Both the position numbers and the translations under genes were made by a program. This document shows positions 40,157 through 49,201 of a stretch of DNA of 64,000 bases, piece by piece. The stretch's first letter is position 1. Every line of letters starts with the position of its first letter. The notes beneath the pieces are model-generated. The model saw only the letters and a list, made by a program, of their open reading frames with translations. It searched no databases and had not been told where the DNA came from. The stretch comes from Chloracidobacterium sp. (GTDB lineage Bacteria > Acidobacteriota > Blastocatellia > Pyrinomonadales > Pyrinomonadaceae): assembly GCA_016706275.1 (NCBI GenBank), contig JADJJY010000003.1:558001-622000 (forward strand), read 5' to 3'.

Positions 40157-41386
40157 ATGGCAAATACTTCATATCCCCGAACAAAGATCAAGATACTGCT
40201 GCTCGAGAATATCTCGGACGCGGCGGTCGAGGAGTTGCGTGTTGGCGGCTATGCTGATGTCAAACGTATTAACGGTGCACTGAGTGAGGCTGAGCTGATC
40301 AAAGCCGTGAAGGGCGTTCATCTGCTTGGGATACGGTCAAAGACGCATATTTCTAAGAACGTCCTTGATGCGGCCGATAAGCTGGTGGCGGTCGGGTGTT
40401 TTTGCATCGGGGTGAATCAGGTCGATCTCGCGACAGCGACAAAAAAAGGTATCGCGGTTTTTAACGCGCCGTATTCAAATACTCGTTCGGTCGCCGAGCT
40501 TATCATCGGGCTGTGCGTGATGCTTATACGCAAAATTCCCGATAAGAACGCTGCCGCTCATCGCGGTGAATGGTTAAAAGAGGCGACAGGTTCGTTTGAG
40601 CTGCGCGGCAAAACGCTCGGCATTATTGGCTATGGCAATATCGGTTCGCAGGTGTCGATCATGGCCGAGGCTCTGGGCATGCACGTCACCTATTACGACA
40701 CGGCGACCAAGCTGCCGCACGGCAACGCCCGCCAGATACGTGATCTAAAAGAGCTTTTGAAACGCTCAGACATCGTCACGCTCCACGTCCCGTCCGACGC
40801 AACGACACGAAACATGATGGACGCAGCAATGCTCAAAAACCTTAAAAAAGGTGCGGTGCTGCTCAATTACAGCCGCGGCGATGTCCTCGATCTCGATGCT
40901 TTGGGTAAGGCCGTGACATCAGGCAGGCTCTCGGGTGCAGCGGTCGATGTTTTCCCGGTCGAACCCGAAAAGAACGGCGACAAATTTGAGAGCGGGCTGC
41001 AAAATCTGCCAAACGTCATCCTGACCCCGCATATCGGCGGCTCTACCGAAGAGGCACAGGCAAACATCGGCCTAGACGTAACGGCAAAGCTCATCAAATA
41101 TCTCGAACTCGGCATTTCCGAAGGGTCGCATACCGTACCGTCCGTTTCCCTGCCGCCCCAAGCCGGCACGCACCGCATACTGCATATTCACAAAAACGTC
41201 CCCGGCGTGCTCGGCCAGATAAATTCGCGTCTTTCAAAAGGCGGCATCAACATCACCGGCCAATATCTCAAAACCACCGACGAGATCGGCTATGTGGTAC
41301 TCGATGTCGACCATAAAATTTCTAAAGAAGCGTTTGAGATACTACAAGGCATCAAAGGGACGATACGCGCGCGAATGGTTTACTAA
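40157..41386 (+). CDS. serA: D-3-phosphoglycerate dehydrogenase
   Basis: SerA oxidises 3-phosphoglycerate, the first step of serine synthesis. The 409-residue protein starts at ATG 40157, just after repeat-like spacer DNA. It has the NAD-binding LGIIGYGNIGSQVS (about 150-163), the catalytic R-E-H set of the 2-hydroxyacid dehydrogenases (including LTPHIGGSTEEAQ) and a C-terminal ACT domain (about 335-409) of the E. coli type. The ACT domain gives serine feedback inhibition. The spacer 40094-40156 holds TGTCAG/GTCAGT repeats and no clear promoter. It may be read through from lpdA. Confidence 0.93.
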   Translation: MANTSYPRTKIKILLLENISDAAVEELRVGGYADVKRINGALSEAELIKAVKGVHLLGIRSKTHISKNVLDAADKLVAVGCFCIGVNQVDLATATKKGIAVFNAPYSNTRSVAELIIGLCVMLIRKIPDKNAAAHRGEWLKEATGSFELRGKTLGIIGYGNIGSQVSIMAEALGMHVTYYDTATKLPHGNARQIRDLKELLKRSDIVTLHVPSDATTRNMMDAAMLKNLKKGAVLLNYSRGDVLDLDALGKAVTSGRLSGAAVDVFPVEPEKNGDKFESGLQNLPNVILTPHIGGSTEEAQANIGLDVTAKLIKYLELGISEGSHTVPSVSLPPQAGTHRILHIHKNVPGVLGQINSRLSKGGINITGQYLKTTDEIGYVVLDVDHKISKEAFEILQGIKGTIRARMVY

Positions 41387-41396
41387 CGATTTATCC

Positions 41397-41463
41397 ACAG
41401 ATGAACACAGATAAACACAGATATTTGGTAAATTCTTATCTGTGTCCATCCGTGTTTATCTGT
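41397..41463. repeat. Imperfect inverted repeat of ATCTGTGT-type
   Basis: ACAGATGAACACAGATAAAC... (41397-41423) is inverted at 41437-41463 with a few mismatches and a 13-base loop. Such CACAGAT/ATCTGTG palindromes are common intergenic repeats in diverse bacteria. It separates serA from the next gene and has no T-run on the plus strand, so it is probably not a simple terminator. Confidence 0.6.
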
Positions 41464-41483
41464 TGTTAATTTTTCTTAGCATT

Positions 41484-42569
41484 ATGAAAATTCTACTTGG
41501 TATCGCACTGATAATCGTCACTTCGCAAATGGCGTCCGCTCAATGGATCAAGCAGACCGTCAACACCACCGCGAGCTTTCGCGGGCTGTCGGTCGTGAGT
41601 GAAAAGGTCATCTGGGCGAGCGGTACGGGCGGGACGGTCATCCGGAGCATTGACGGCGGCAAGAAATGGGATGTGATCCAAGTTCCTGACGCCGCCAAGC
41701 TCGATTTCCGTGACATCGAGGCTTTTGACGAGAAAGTCGCCTACATCCTTAGCATCGGCAACGGTGAATCTTCGCGGATCTACAAAACGACCGACGGTGG
41801 AAAGATTTGGAAACTGCAGTTCAAAAATACCAACGAAAAAGCGTTCTTCGATGCTATCGCGTGCTGGGATAAAAACAATTGCATCGCGATGTCCGATCCG
41901 GTCGATAACAAATTCGTTCTTATCGAGACGAAGAACGGAGGGAAGTCTTGGACACCTATGGATTCAACTAGGTTACCCACAAAAGACGGCGAAGCTGCCT
42001 TTGCCGCCAGTGGCACATGCCTGATAACGCAAGGCAAGAGCACCGCATTTCTCGTCAGCGGCGGCACTGATGCTAGGGTTTTTCGCACTAATGATCGAGG
42101 CAAAACGTGGAAGGTTTTTGATACGCCCATTATGAAAGGAACTGCCGGAAGCGGGATCTTTTCGATCGCCATGCGGGACGAAAAATGGGGCCTGATCGTA
42201 GGCGGAAACTATGAAAAACCCACAGAACTCACACCTTATAATTATGCCGTTACAGAAAATGGGGGTGACCTCTGGCAACTCCAGACCAAATTACCGGTCT
42301 CAATGTATGGCAGGAACACGGTAACAGACACTCGGCTTTGGGGTTATCGTTCCAGCGTCGCATTTGTTGATAAAAATGTCGTGATCGCAGCCGGCTCGAG
42401 TGGATCTGACATTTCGCGGGACGGGGGAAAAACCTGGAGAGGTTTTGGTCGAGAAGGCTTTAATGCGGTGGGTGCGAAAGGCGAATTAGCCGTTTGGGGA
42501 GTGGGTCCGGACGGAATGGTTTTTCATCTCACCAACCTAAGTGCCCTGTTAAAAGAAGTGGATAACTAG
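41484..42569 (+). CDS. Exported BNR/Asp-box beta-propeller protein (YCF48-like)
   Basis: The protein of about 361 residues has a signal peptide (MKILLGIALIIVTSQMASAQ) and repeated S/T-x-D-G-G-K-x-W Asp boxes: SIDGGKKWD, TTDGGKIWK, TKNGGKSWT, TNDRGKTWK, TENGGDLWQ and SRDGGKTWR, about 40-60 residues apart. These form a beta-propeller as in YCF48/HCF136-like and sialidase-type proteins. Catalytic residues of sialidases are not evident, so a binding or assembly role outside the cytoplasm is likelier. ATG 41484 is chosen as the start of the signal peptide. A small membrane protein gene follows after one base. Confidence 0.8.
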   Translation: MKILLGIALIIVTSQMASAQWIKQTVNTTASFRGLSVVSEKVIWASGTGGTVIRSIDGGKKWDVIQVPDAAKLDFRDIEAFDEKVAYILSIGNGESSRIYKTTDGGKIWKLQFKNTNEKAFFDAIACWDKNNCIAMSDPVDNKFVLIETKNGGKSWTPMDSTRLPTKDGEAAFAASGTCLITQGKSTAFLVSGGTDARVFRTNDRGKTWKVFDTPIMKGTAGSGIFSIAMRDEKWGLIVGGNYEKPTELTPYNYAVTENGGDLWQLQTKLPVSMYGRNTVTDTRLWGYRSSVAFVDKNVVIAAGSSGSDISRDGGKTWRGFGREGFNAVGAKGELAVWGVGPDGMVFHLTNLSALLKEVDN

Positions 42570-42570
42570 C

Positions 42571-42825
42571 ATGACTTACGCCTGGTACGACATTCTCGGA
42601 ACAGTCGGCGTTGCTGTCATCATTGTGACGTACGTTTTGCTTCAGTGGGGCAAGGTGCGGAGCGAGCAGCTTGTTTATTCGCTGCTAAACGCGGTCGGGG
42701 CGACGTTGATACTGATCTCGCTTTATTTCGACTTTAACTTCCCTTCGTTTGTAGTAGAATTTTTTTGGCTGTTGATCAGCCTGTTTGGTATCGGGAAATA
42801 TGTTGTAGGCACAAAGGGCACATAG
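42571..42825 (+). CDS. CBU_0592-like small membrane protein
   Basis: The 84-residue protein has three hydrophobic segments (about 8-28, 38-52, 58-78) and the pattern IVTYVLLQWGKVRSEQLVYSLLNAVGATLILISLYFDFNFPSFVVEFFW in outline. This resembles the uncharacterised CBU_0592 family of inner-membrane proteins. It starts one base after the stop codon of the propeller gene, so the two are translated together. No catalytic residue is visible; function is unknown. Confidence 0.75.
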   Translation: MTYAWYDILGTVGVAVIIVTYVLLQWGKVRSEQLVYSLLNAVGATLILISLYFDFNFPSFVVEFFWLLISLFGIGKYVVGTKGT

Positions 42826-42877
42826 TAAGAGATAGCTCGTTTTGTGACTTCTGTGCTTTTTGTGGCAATGTCCTCTT

Positions 42878-43315
42878 ATGCAGAGTTTTACGAGCGTTCC
42901 ATTCAAATCTTCGAAACATCAGGGCCTGACCGAGGTCAATGGTGTGGCTAAGTTTTCGAGCGCCGGTATCGTGCTCGAATTTGACTCAAAGATCCTCGGC
43001 CTGGTCTCAGTCGGTGTCGAAGAGGCTCGTATTTCTGTCAGCGACATACTCGACATTAAATTCAAAAAAGGCGTCTTTAAACGTGGTTCCAAGATCGAGA
43101 TCCGTACAAAATCATTGGCTGCAATGGCGGGCCTACCAAACGACGACGGAAAACTTGTACTCAAACTAAAAGCCGACGATTTCGAACGCGGACGGGACGC
43201 CGTCGAAAAGCTGCAAAAAGATATCGCAGGATATACCCAATCGCTCCCGCCCGCCCACACGCCTGTCAGCGTTTTGTTTGACGCCAGCGAAGACGACACC
43301 GAGGAACTCAAGTAA
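42878..43315 (+). CDS. Hypothetical protein with PH-like fold possible
   Basis: The 145-residue protein starts at ATG 42878 (TTG 42860 is an unlikely alternative). It is soluble with many beta strands (VAKFSSAGIVLEFDSKI, RISVSDILDIKFKKG, KIEIRTKSLAAM) followed by a C-terminal helix (FERGRDAVEKLQKDI). This resembles bacterial PH-like domains, but no family is certain. It lies 52 bases after the small membrane protein gene and ends in a strong terminator. Acidic residues dominate the C-terminus (SEDDTEEL). Confidence 0.65.
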   Translation: MQSFTSVPFKSSKHQGLTEVNGVAKFSSAGIVLEFDSKILGLVSVGVEEARISVSDILDIKFKKGVFKRGSKIEIRTKSLAAMAGLPNDDGKLVLKLKADDFERGRDAVEKLQKDIAGYTQSLPPAHTPVSVLFDASEDDTEELK

Positions 43316-43345
43316 AAAAGGCAGGCCCCGCAAAGCCTGCCTTTT
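43316..43345. terminator. Bidirectional terminator
   Basis: AAAAGGCAGGC pairs with GCCTGCCTTTT around CCCGCAAA. It lies between convergent genes ending at 43315 and 43350, with A-run and T-run flanks usable in both directions. Confidence 0.8.
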
Positions 43346-43349
43346 AAGT

Positions 43350-45581
43350 TTACTGGGCCATACGCGGGTCAGGCGTTGGCTTAAGGACGTATTCCTTTGG
43401 CGGTTCCGTTCCCAAAAGATTCTTTACAAAATAATCCCAACGGCGCCGCATCATGTAATAGCTCGCAGGGCCATAGCCGTGACGAGCGTTAGGGATCATC
43501 AACAGATCAAAATCCTTATTAGCCTTGATCAGCGCATCGACGACCAGGTAAGTGTTGTACGGCGGTACGTTGTCATCCATCGTGCCGTGGGCGAGCAGCA
43601 GTTTGCCCTTTAGGTTCTTGGCAAAATTTTGGTTTGCCTGATCGGTGTAATTTGACTTGGTTTTCGCGTCATCGACCGACGTGGTCTGTTTGCCATCGGG
43701 CCCGACCATCAGGCCGATGTAGCGTTCGCCCCAGTCGTCTTCGTAATTACGGTTGTCGTGATTGCCGCTCTCAGAAATACCGACCTTGTAAAAATCCGGG
43801 AAACGGAACATCGCCGCGGCGGTCGCATAACCGCCACCCGAATGGCCCCAAACACCCACGCGCGTCAGATCCATATACGGATTTTTTTCCGCCAATTGCT
43901 TAAGGCCGGAGATCTGGTCTTCGAGCGTGTTGTCGGCCATGTTGCCGTAACAAACATCATGAAATGATTTCGACCGATCCGGGTTACAGGAGCCGTCGAT
44001 GATAACTACGACAAACCCGAGCTCCGCTAACGCCTGATTATCATTACGGCTCGGTCCAAAATTACGCGTGCCGACACCGCCGCCCTGAGGGCCGGGATAG
44101 ATGTAATTGATGACCGGATATTTCTTATTTGTATCAAGGTTGGTCGGCGTGAACATCAGGCCGTACAGGTCCCATTTACCGTCGCGTGATTTGACCTTGA
44201 TCGGGATCGGCGGTTTCCAACCGGCTGTTTTCAGACGCGAGACATCTGCCTTTTCAAGTTCCGCAACTAACTTTCCGCTTGCGTCCCGCAATACTGAAAC
44301 AGTCGGCACGTCAGGCTTGCTGAAATTGTCGATAAAATAATTTCCGTTCGGGGCAAATACGATCTGATGATTGCCATCCTCCGGCGACAACAACTTTAAG
44401 TTTTTGCCGTCCATATCAATACGATATAGATGAGAAAAATACGGGTCACGGCCAGTTTCACGTCCGTTTGCCTCGAAATAGATAACACGGGCTTTTTCAT
44501 CAAATCGGACAATGCGAGTCACCACCCAATCACCTGAGGTGATTTGGCTCTTAACTTTGCCGGACGCGAGATCATAGATGTAGAGATGCCCCCAATCGCT
44601 ACGTTCCGAATACCAGATCGCTTCTTTTGTTGCGGGTAAATATTTCCAATTTGCCGTTCCTTGGCCTGATTCGTACTGAGTCGCAACCGTTTCTTCGAAC
44701 ACCTCGCGGATATCGCCCGAATCTACATTGGCGACGCGAAACTTTGCCGATTTGTGATCGCGGGAGCTCGAGACAAACGCCAGCGTCTTGCCGTCTTCGG
44801 CCCATTCGTTATCGCCAAATTCACCGTCGCAGGCGATGTCGTCACACAAAGTGCCACGTCGGTCGTCGGGCTGCATCTTAAACCGGACCATTTTGCCGCT
44901 GCTTACGTCGATGATCACGCGGTGTATCTTGATGATGTCTTTGTCCTGCGGCAGAGGATATTTCCATGCCTCAAGTTTTGGTGCTCCAACGTTGGTCGTC
45001 ACGAGATACATATCACTGACATGACGCTGATCTTGCTGGTATGTAGCCACCTTGGACGAATCCGGCGACCACATCACGATCGCGCGGTCCGAGTGTTTCC
45101 AACCAGCATTATCCGTTGCATAACCAAAATCTTTGATACCGTCTGTTGTAAGTTGTGTCTCTTTCTTCGTCGTTTCGTCGCGCACCCAAAGATTCCATTC
45201 CCGGATGAAGACCCGCTTTTTACCGTCCGGCGAAGCAACCGAGTTTCGCATAAACAGAGCATCCGCGGGATTCGCAGCCGTTGCCGGAGCAGCAACTGTG
45301 ACGCCAATCTCCTGTAAGGTCTTGCCGGTTTTTCGCGAACCGTCAGCCGGATTTACCAGCACATATTCGCTGCCGGTTGCCGTCAGCACACGGTACCAAA
45401 ACCGTCCGTCCGGCAGCCATGTTGCTCGCACACCGTTACGGTCAACCAGCGGCGAGGTGTTGTAGCCAAGCATTTTTTCGGCACGGGCATAGTCGGCCGC
45501 CGTAAGTGCAGGCTGTTGGGCAATGGCAGAAATGCTCAATGTAAAAAGAAGAACGGCAAAGATCGCGATTTTTTTCATCAT
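43350..45581 (-). CDS. Dipeptidyl peptidase IV-like S9 serine peptidase
   Basis: The protein of about 743 residues has a signal peptide (MMKKIAIFAVLLFTLSISAIA), an N-terminal beta-propeller (about 60-480, with DPPIV-N features such as WSPDSSKVA) and a C-terminal alpha/beta hydrolase. The catalytic triad is Ser in GHSGGG (about 581), Asp in HGTMDDN (about 669) and His in ARHGYG (about 701), spaced as in DPP IV. It removes N-terminal dipeptides, typically after proline, in the periplasm or at the surface. ATG 45581 is the first of two adjacent start codons of the signal peptide. It likely works with secreted proteases to use peptides. Confidence 0.92.
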   Translation of the reverse strand: MMKKIAIFAVLLFTLSISAIAQQPALTAADYARAEKMLGYNTSPLVDRNGVRATWLPDGRFWYRVLTATGSEYVLVNPADGSRKTGKTLQEIGVTVAAPATAANPADALFMRNSVASPDGKKRVFIREWNLWVRDETTKKETQLTTDGIKDFGYATDNAGWKHSDRAIVMWSPDSSKVATYQQDQRHVSDMYLVTTNVGAPKLEAWKYPLPQDKDIIKIHRVIIDVSSGKMVRFKMQPDDRRGTLCDDIACDGEFGDNEWAEDGKTLAFVSSSRDHKSAKFRVANVDSGDIREVFEETVATQYESGQGTANWKYLPATKEAIWYSERSDWGHLYIYDLASGKVKSQITSGDWVVTRIVRFDEKARVIYFEANGRETGRDPYFSHLYRIDMDGKNLKLLSPEDGNHQIVFAPNGNYFIDNFSKPDVPTVSVLRDASGKLVAELEKADVSRLKTAGWKPPIPIKVKSRDGKWDLYGLMFTPTNLDTNKKYPVINYIYPGPQGGGVGTRNFGPSRNDNQALAELGFVVVIIDGSCNPDRSKSFHDVCYGNMADNTLEDQISGLKQLAEKNPYMDLTRVGVWGHSGGGYATAAAMFRFPDFYKVGISESGNHDNRNYEDDWGERYIGLMVGPDGKQTTSVDDAKTKSNYTDQANQNFAKNLKGKLLLAHGTMDDNVPPYNTYLVVDALIKANKDFDLLMIPNARHGYGPASYYMMRRRWDYFVKNLLGTEPPKEYVLKPTPDPRMAQ

Positions 45582-45671
45582 GTTTCTCAAGGTCAATATT
45601 TTATTTAGTTTCGGTATAAGCGATGTAGATATTCTATAGCACTATGCCCTTACGATGCATTATGCGGCAGT

Positions 45672-46112
45672 TTGTTTGATACTATTTATTTAGAAATTGT
45701 GGCTGAAGTAAAGAAAAATCTTGGCAAACTGATCGCCGTTCACGGCCTGTCGCCGGCTCATATCCAACGTGCGGTGTTTATTACCGTGCTGTCATTCGTT
45801 TTCTTTATGGGAACGATGGTGGCATATTACGTACGCCAGGAGCTGCTCTTTTTTTTGCTGGCGTCTGCATTTCTAATGGTTTATATCATCACGCTTTTTT
45901 CGTGGATAGCGCAGCGTAAAACCGCTCTTGAAATCTTTGAAAAAGGTGTCGCTTATCGTAAATATTCCGCAAAATGGGATGAGATCGGCGAAGTCCGTCC
46001 CGACGGCACTATCGTCCTAAAAAACAGTAAACAGATCGCGATCTCCTCCGCCATTCACGAACTCGATCGGGCGATATTATTTATCAAAAGTAAGATCGTC
46101 AGCGTCGCATAA
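45672..46112 (+). CDS. Hypothetical two-helix membrane protein
   Basis: The ORF of 146 residues starts at TTG 45672; GTG 45699 is an alternative and no ribosome binding site decides. Two adjacent transmembrane helices (about 35-55 and 60-82) are followed by a cytoplasmic part with FEKGVAYRKYSAKWDEIGEV and IVLKNSKQIAISSAI, a pattern seen in bacterial PH-like domains attached to membranes. Function is unknown. It lies between the S9 peptidase gene (divergent) and the E2 gene, 89 bases from the latter. Confidence 0.65.
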   Translation: MFDTIYLEIVAEVKKNLGKLIAVHGLSPAHIQRAVFITVLSFVFFMGTMVAYYVRQELLFFLLASAFLMVYIITLFSWIAQRKTALEIFEKGVAYRKYSAKWDEIGEVRPDGTIVLKNSKQIAISSAIHELDRAILFIKSKIVSVA

Positions 46113-46201
46113 ATACGCCCTGTACAACCTACGTCAGTTTTCTTAAGTTCCATTTTCTTGTATCCTAGACAATTGATAGTTTTGAAGGTTGCGGAGATCT
46201 T

Positions 46202-47923
46202 ATGAGCGTTGAAGTCGTAATGCCCCAGATGGGCGAATCGATAACCGAGGGCACCGTTTCGAAGTGGCTGAAACAGGTCGGCGAGCGTGTCGAAAAAGAC
46301 GAGGCGATCCTCGAAATATCGACGGATAAAGTCGATGCTGAGGTGCCAAGCCCCGGTGCCGGTATTTTGCTTGAGATCCGTACGCAAGAAGGCGAGACCG
46401 TCGAGGTCGGCACGGTCGTTGCCGTCGTCGGCGAAGCGGGCGAAGCCGGAGCATCAACCCCCGCACCAGCGTCAACGGGAGAAGCTCCGACAATTGTTGA
46501 GACTGCGGAAAATGTGGTCTCTGACGAAGAACCCTCCGCCGAGCCGGCGGTCATTGAGGCCATTCCCGCCGCAGCCCAAGCCGCTTCGGGTGACGCGACC
46601 GAGATCGTTATGCCCCAGATGGGCGAATCGATCACCGAGGGCACCGTTTCAAAATGGCTCAAAGCTGTCGGTGACAAGATCGACAAGGATGAGGCATTGC
46701 TCGAAATTTCTACCGACAAAGTAGATGCTGAGGTACCGTCACCCGCCGCCGGGACGCTGTTGTCGATAAACGTTCAGGAGGGCGAGACGGTCGAGGTCGG
46801 TTCCGTTCTGGCGTTAGTCGGAACCGAAGGCGGTGCTGTGGCACCCCCACCAAAACCAGAAACTCCGGCGCCTGTAGCTGAGGCTCCAAAAGCTGAGCCT
46901 GTTGCCCCGCCCGTCCAGGTCAAAGCAGCCGCCGCAACAAATGGCGGTTCGAACGGCAACGCGACCATTGACGAGCTTCGCCGTACAAAGAGCAGCCCGC
47001 TTGTCCGCAACATTGCCAAGGAACATGGCATCGATATCACACGCATCCCCGGCAGCGGCATAAGCGGCCGCGTGACCAAGGACGACATTATGTCGTTTCT
47101 CGAAACGGGAGCCGCTCTGCGTCCACAGGATCTGCTTGTAAAAGGTGCTCCGGCAATGCCGATAGCATCAACATCGGCGAAAGTATCTACATTCACGCCG
47201 CCGTCAACGACGGCATCAATGGACGACCGCGTCGAGAAAATGTCGGTGATGCGTAAAAAGATCGCCGAGCACATGACTTTCTCAAAACAGACCTCGGCCC
47301 ATGTGACGAGCGTCTATGAGATCGACATGACTAACGTCGCAAAGTTTCGCAAGGCAAATCAAGCTGATTTTCAAGCAAAATTTGGCACCAAGCTGACGTT
47401 CATGCCGTTCATCTTTCAAGCTGTGACCGCAGCGATCCGCGAGCACCGCATCGTTAATTCGCAGATCGACGGCGAAAATATTGTCTATAAAGGTGATATC
47501 AATCTTGGCATGGCGGTCGCTCTCGATTGGGGACTGCTCGTTCCGGTCATTAAGAATGCACAGACATTGTCGCTATCGGAGTTCGCCGTTAAGGCAAATG
47601 ACCTTGCCGACCGGGCTCGCACCAAAAAACTCAGCCCCGAAGAAGTTCAGGGCGGCACGTTTACGATCACAAACCCGGGCGTATTTGGCGGCCTCTTTGG
47701 CACGCCGATCATTAATCAACCCCAAGTCGCTATCCTTTGTGTCGGCACGATCGAAAAACGGGCTAAGGTGATGACCTCGCCCGAGGGTGACGACTATATC
47801 GCGATCCGTCAGATGGCATATTTTGCCCTGACCTATGATCACCGCATCGTTGACGGTGCCGATGCCGAGAAGTTTTTGGCCTTCTTAAAGGAATATTTAG
47901 AAAAGGCACCTTTCACGTATTGA
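46202..47923 (+). CDS. 2-oxoacid dehydrogenase E2 (dihydrolipoamide acyltransferase) with two lipoyl domains
   Basis: The 573-residue protein has two lipoyl domains with lipoate-accepting lysines K43 and K173 (each in STDKVDAEVPSP), Pro/Ala linkers, a peripheral subunit-binding domain (SSPLVRNIAKEHGIDITRIPGSG, about 262-284) and a CoA-dependent acyltransferase domain with DHRIVDGADAEKF near the end. It is the core of a pyruvate, 2-oxoglutarate or branched-chain 2-oxoacid dehydrogenase; sequence alone does not decide. Its E3 partner is probably the lpdA gene at 38684. No E1 genes are in the window. GCGGAG lies before the ATG, and a terminator follows. Confidence 0.9.
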   Translation: MSVEVVMPQMGESITEGTVSKWLKQVGERVEKDEAILEISTDKVDAEVPSPGAGILLEIRTQEGETVEVGTVVAVVGEAGEAGASTPAPASTGEAPTIVETAENVVSDEEPSAEPAVIEAIPAAAQAASGDATEIVMPQMGESITEGTVSKWLKAVGDKIDKDEALLEISTDKVDAEVPSPAAGTLLSINVQEGETVEVGSVLALVGTEGGAVAPPPKPETPAPVAEAPKAEPVAPPVQVKAAAATNGGSNGNATIDELRRTKSSPLVRNIAKEHGIDITRIPGSGISGRVTKDDIMSFLETGAALRPQDLLVKGAPAMPIASTSAKVSTFTPPSTTASMDDRVEKMSVMRKKIAEHMTFSKQTSAHVTSVYEIDMTNVAKFRKANQADFQAKFGTKLTFMPFIFQAVTAAIREHRIVNSQIDGENIVYKGDINLGMAVALDWGLLVPVIKNAQTLSLSEFAVKANDLADRARTKKLSPEEVQGGTFTITNPGVFGGLFGTPIINQPQVAILCVGTIEKRAKVMTSPEGDDYIAIRQMAYFALTYDHRIVDGADAEKFLAFLKEYLEKAPFTY

Positions 47924-47927
47924 CCAG

Positions 47928-47950
47928 AAGCCTGTAAATACAGGCTTTTG
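47928..47950 (+). terminator. Rho-independent terminator after the E2 gene
   Basis: AAGCCTGT and ACAGGCTT pair around AAAT and are followed by TT. The stem is short (8 bp) and the T-run weak, but it lies immediately after the stop codon. Confidence 0.55.
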
Positions 47951-48153
47951 CGACAGATTGCAGCGGTTTAAATCGTGCCCTGTTTAGTGTATGCTTTAAA
48001 CATTGTTTCTACGTCTCCCGCATTTGACACTGGTTTTTATGATCGCATTGCAAATGCATCAGGAGCTTTAGCCGACAACCCCGACCCGTTTTTTTGCGTC
48101 TATTCCTTTGGTGGTGTTTACCAACGATCATTCTTTCTTCGAGGAGTTTAATC

Positions 48154-49113
48154 ATGCTTAAAAAATTATCGATCATCGCACTCGCAGTTGTTTTCAGCGC
48201 AGTCACCCTGTTTGCACAGAACGGACAGCTCCGAACCGCTGTCGCCGGACAAAAATACAAGATCAAGGGCGTTGTCGTTTCTAAAGACGATAACGGCACC
48301 TTTGTCATCAAAGACTCGGTCGGCATGGATACAAAGATCGTTGTCCTGCCAAACGCCAGCATCAAATCCAACGGATTTTTTGGCGGAGATAAATACGCCT
48401 TGAGCGCTATCGTTCGAGGCCTCAACATGGAAGTTGAGGGCGTCGGCGACGCAACGGGCAGCGTTTCGGTATCAAAGGTACGCTTTGACAAAACCAGTCT
48501 CCAGACGGCTCAGGCGATCGATTCTAGAATGGCTCCGGCTGAGGACAGATTGACCGCCGCTGAGCAAAACGCTCTGCGGGTATCGGGCCAGATCGATGAG
48601 CTGATGGCTATCTCAAACGCCGCCAAGGGCGGTGCCAAAGCCGCTCAGGACACCGCTGATGCCGCCGTCGCGGGTGTCAACGCAACTAACAAACGCATCT
48701 CCGATCTCGATGATTATGTCGTGCAGACAACGGCGACCGTCAACTTTAAGGTCAACAGCTCAAAACTTTCAGCCGAGGGTAAAGCTGCTTTGGACCAGGT
48801 TGCAACGACCGCAGCCACGCTCAAGGGCTATCTCATCGAGGTGACCGGTTTTGCATCCGCCGAGGGCAGCACCGCTCAAAACAAGGCTCTCAGCGACCGT
48901 CGTGCACAGGCCGTCAAGGATTATCTGATCCAAACGCACAACATCTCGCTTCGACGGATGAGCACTTCGTATGGGTATGGCGAGCTACAGGCTGTTGCTG
49001 ACAACACGACCGCCGAGGGCCGTGCTCAGAACCGCCGTGTCGAGGTCAAATTGCTGGTAAGCCGCGGCATCAATCAGAATGTCGAGGTCAAGCAGTCTAA
49101 CGACGATAAGTAA
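48154..49113 (+). CDS. OmpA-family outer-membrane/peptidoglycan-binding protein
   Basis: ATG 48154 is chosen because GAGGAG precedes it and a signal peptide follows (MLKKLSIIALAVVFSAVTLFAQ). The mature 298 residues start with a beta-rich DUF5666-like domain (KYKIKGVVVSKDDNGTFVIKD). A coiled, alanine-rich helix at about 115-190 follows, then a C-terminal OmpA domain (about 200-305) with VNFKVNSSKLSAEGKAALD and FASAEGSTAQNKALSDRRAQAV. The RRVEV motif binds peptidoglycan. It lacks the N-terminal barrel of OmpA, so it is probably a periplasmic tether. A hairpin follows the gene. Confidence 0.85.
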   Translation: MLKKLSIIALAVVFSAVTLFAQNGQLRTAVAGQKYKIKGVVVSKDDNGTFVIKDSVGMDTKIVVLPNASIKSNGFFGGDKYALSAIVRGLNMEVEGVGDATGSVSVSKVRFDKTSLQTAQAIDSRMAPAEDRLTAAEQNALRVSGQIDELMAISNAAKGGAKAAQDTADAAVAGVNATNKRISDLDDYVVQTTATVNFKVNSSKLSAEGKAALDQVATTAATLKGYLIEVTGFASAEGSTAQNKALSDRRAQAVKDYLIQTHNISLRRMSTSYGYGELQAVADNTTAEGRAQNRRVEVKLLVSRGINQNVEVKQSNDDK

Positions 49114-49124
49114 TAACGCTAACA

Positions 49125-49175
49125 GAGGGCATCGCCGGGCCGTGTGTACAATATCTCACCGGCCCCGATGCCCTC
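49125..49175 (+). terminator. Long hairpin between the OmpA-like and VWFA genes
   Basis: GAGGGCATCG (49125-49134) pairs with CGATGCCCTC (49166-49175), extended inward by CCGGGCCG/CGGCCC. There is no T-run of good quality, so it may be an attenuating hairpin or mRNA stabiliser rather than a strict terminator. The next gene's ribosome binding site GGAGGT lies 12 bases beyond. Confidence 0.5.
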
Positions 49176-49201
49176 AAACTTTGCCCCGGAGGTAACGGAA
49201 C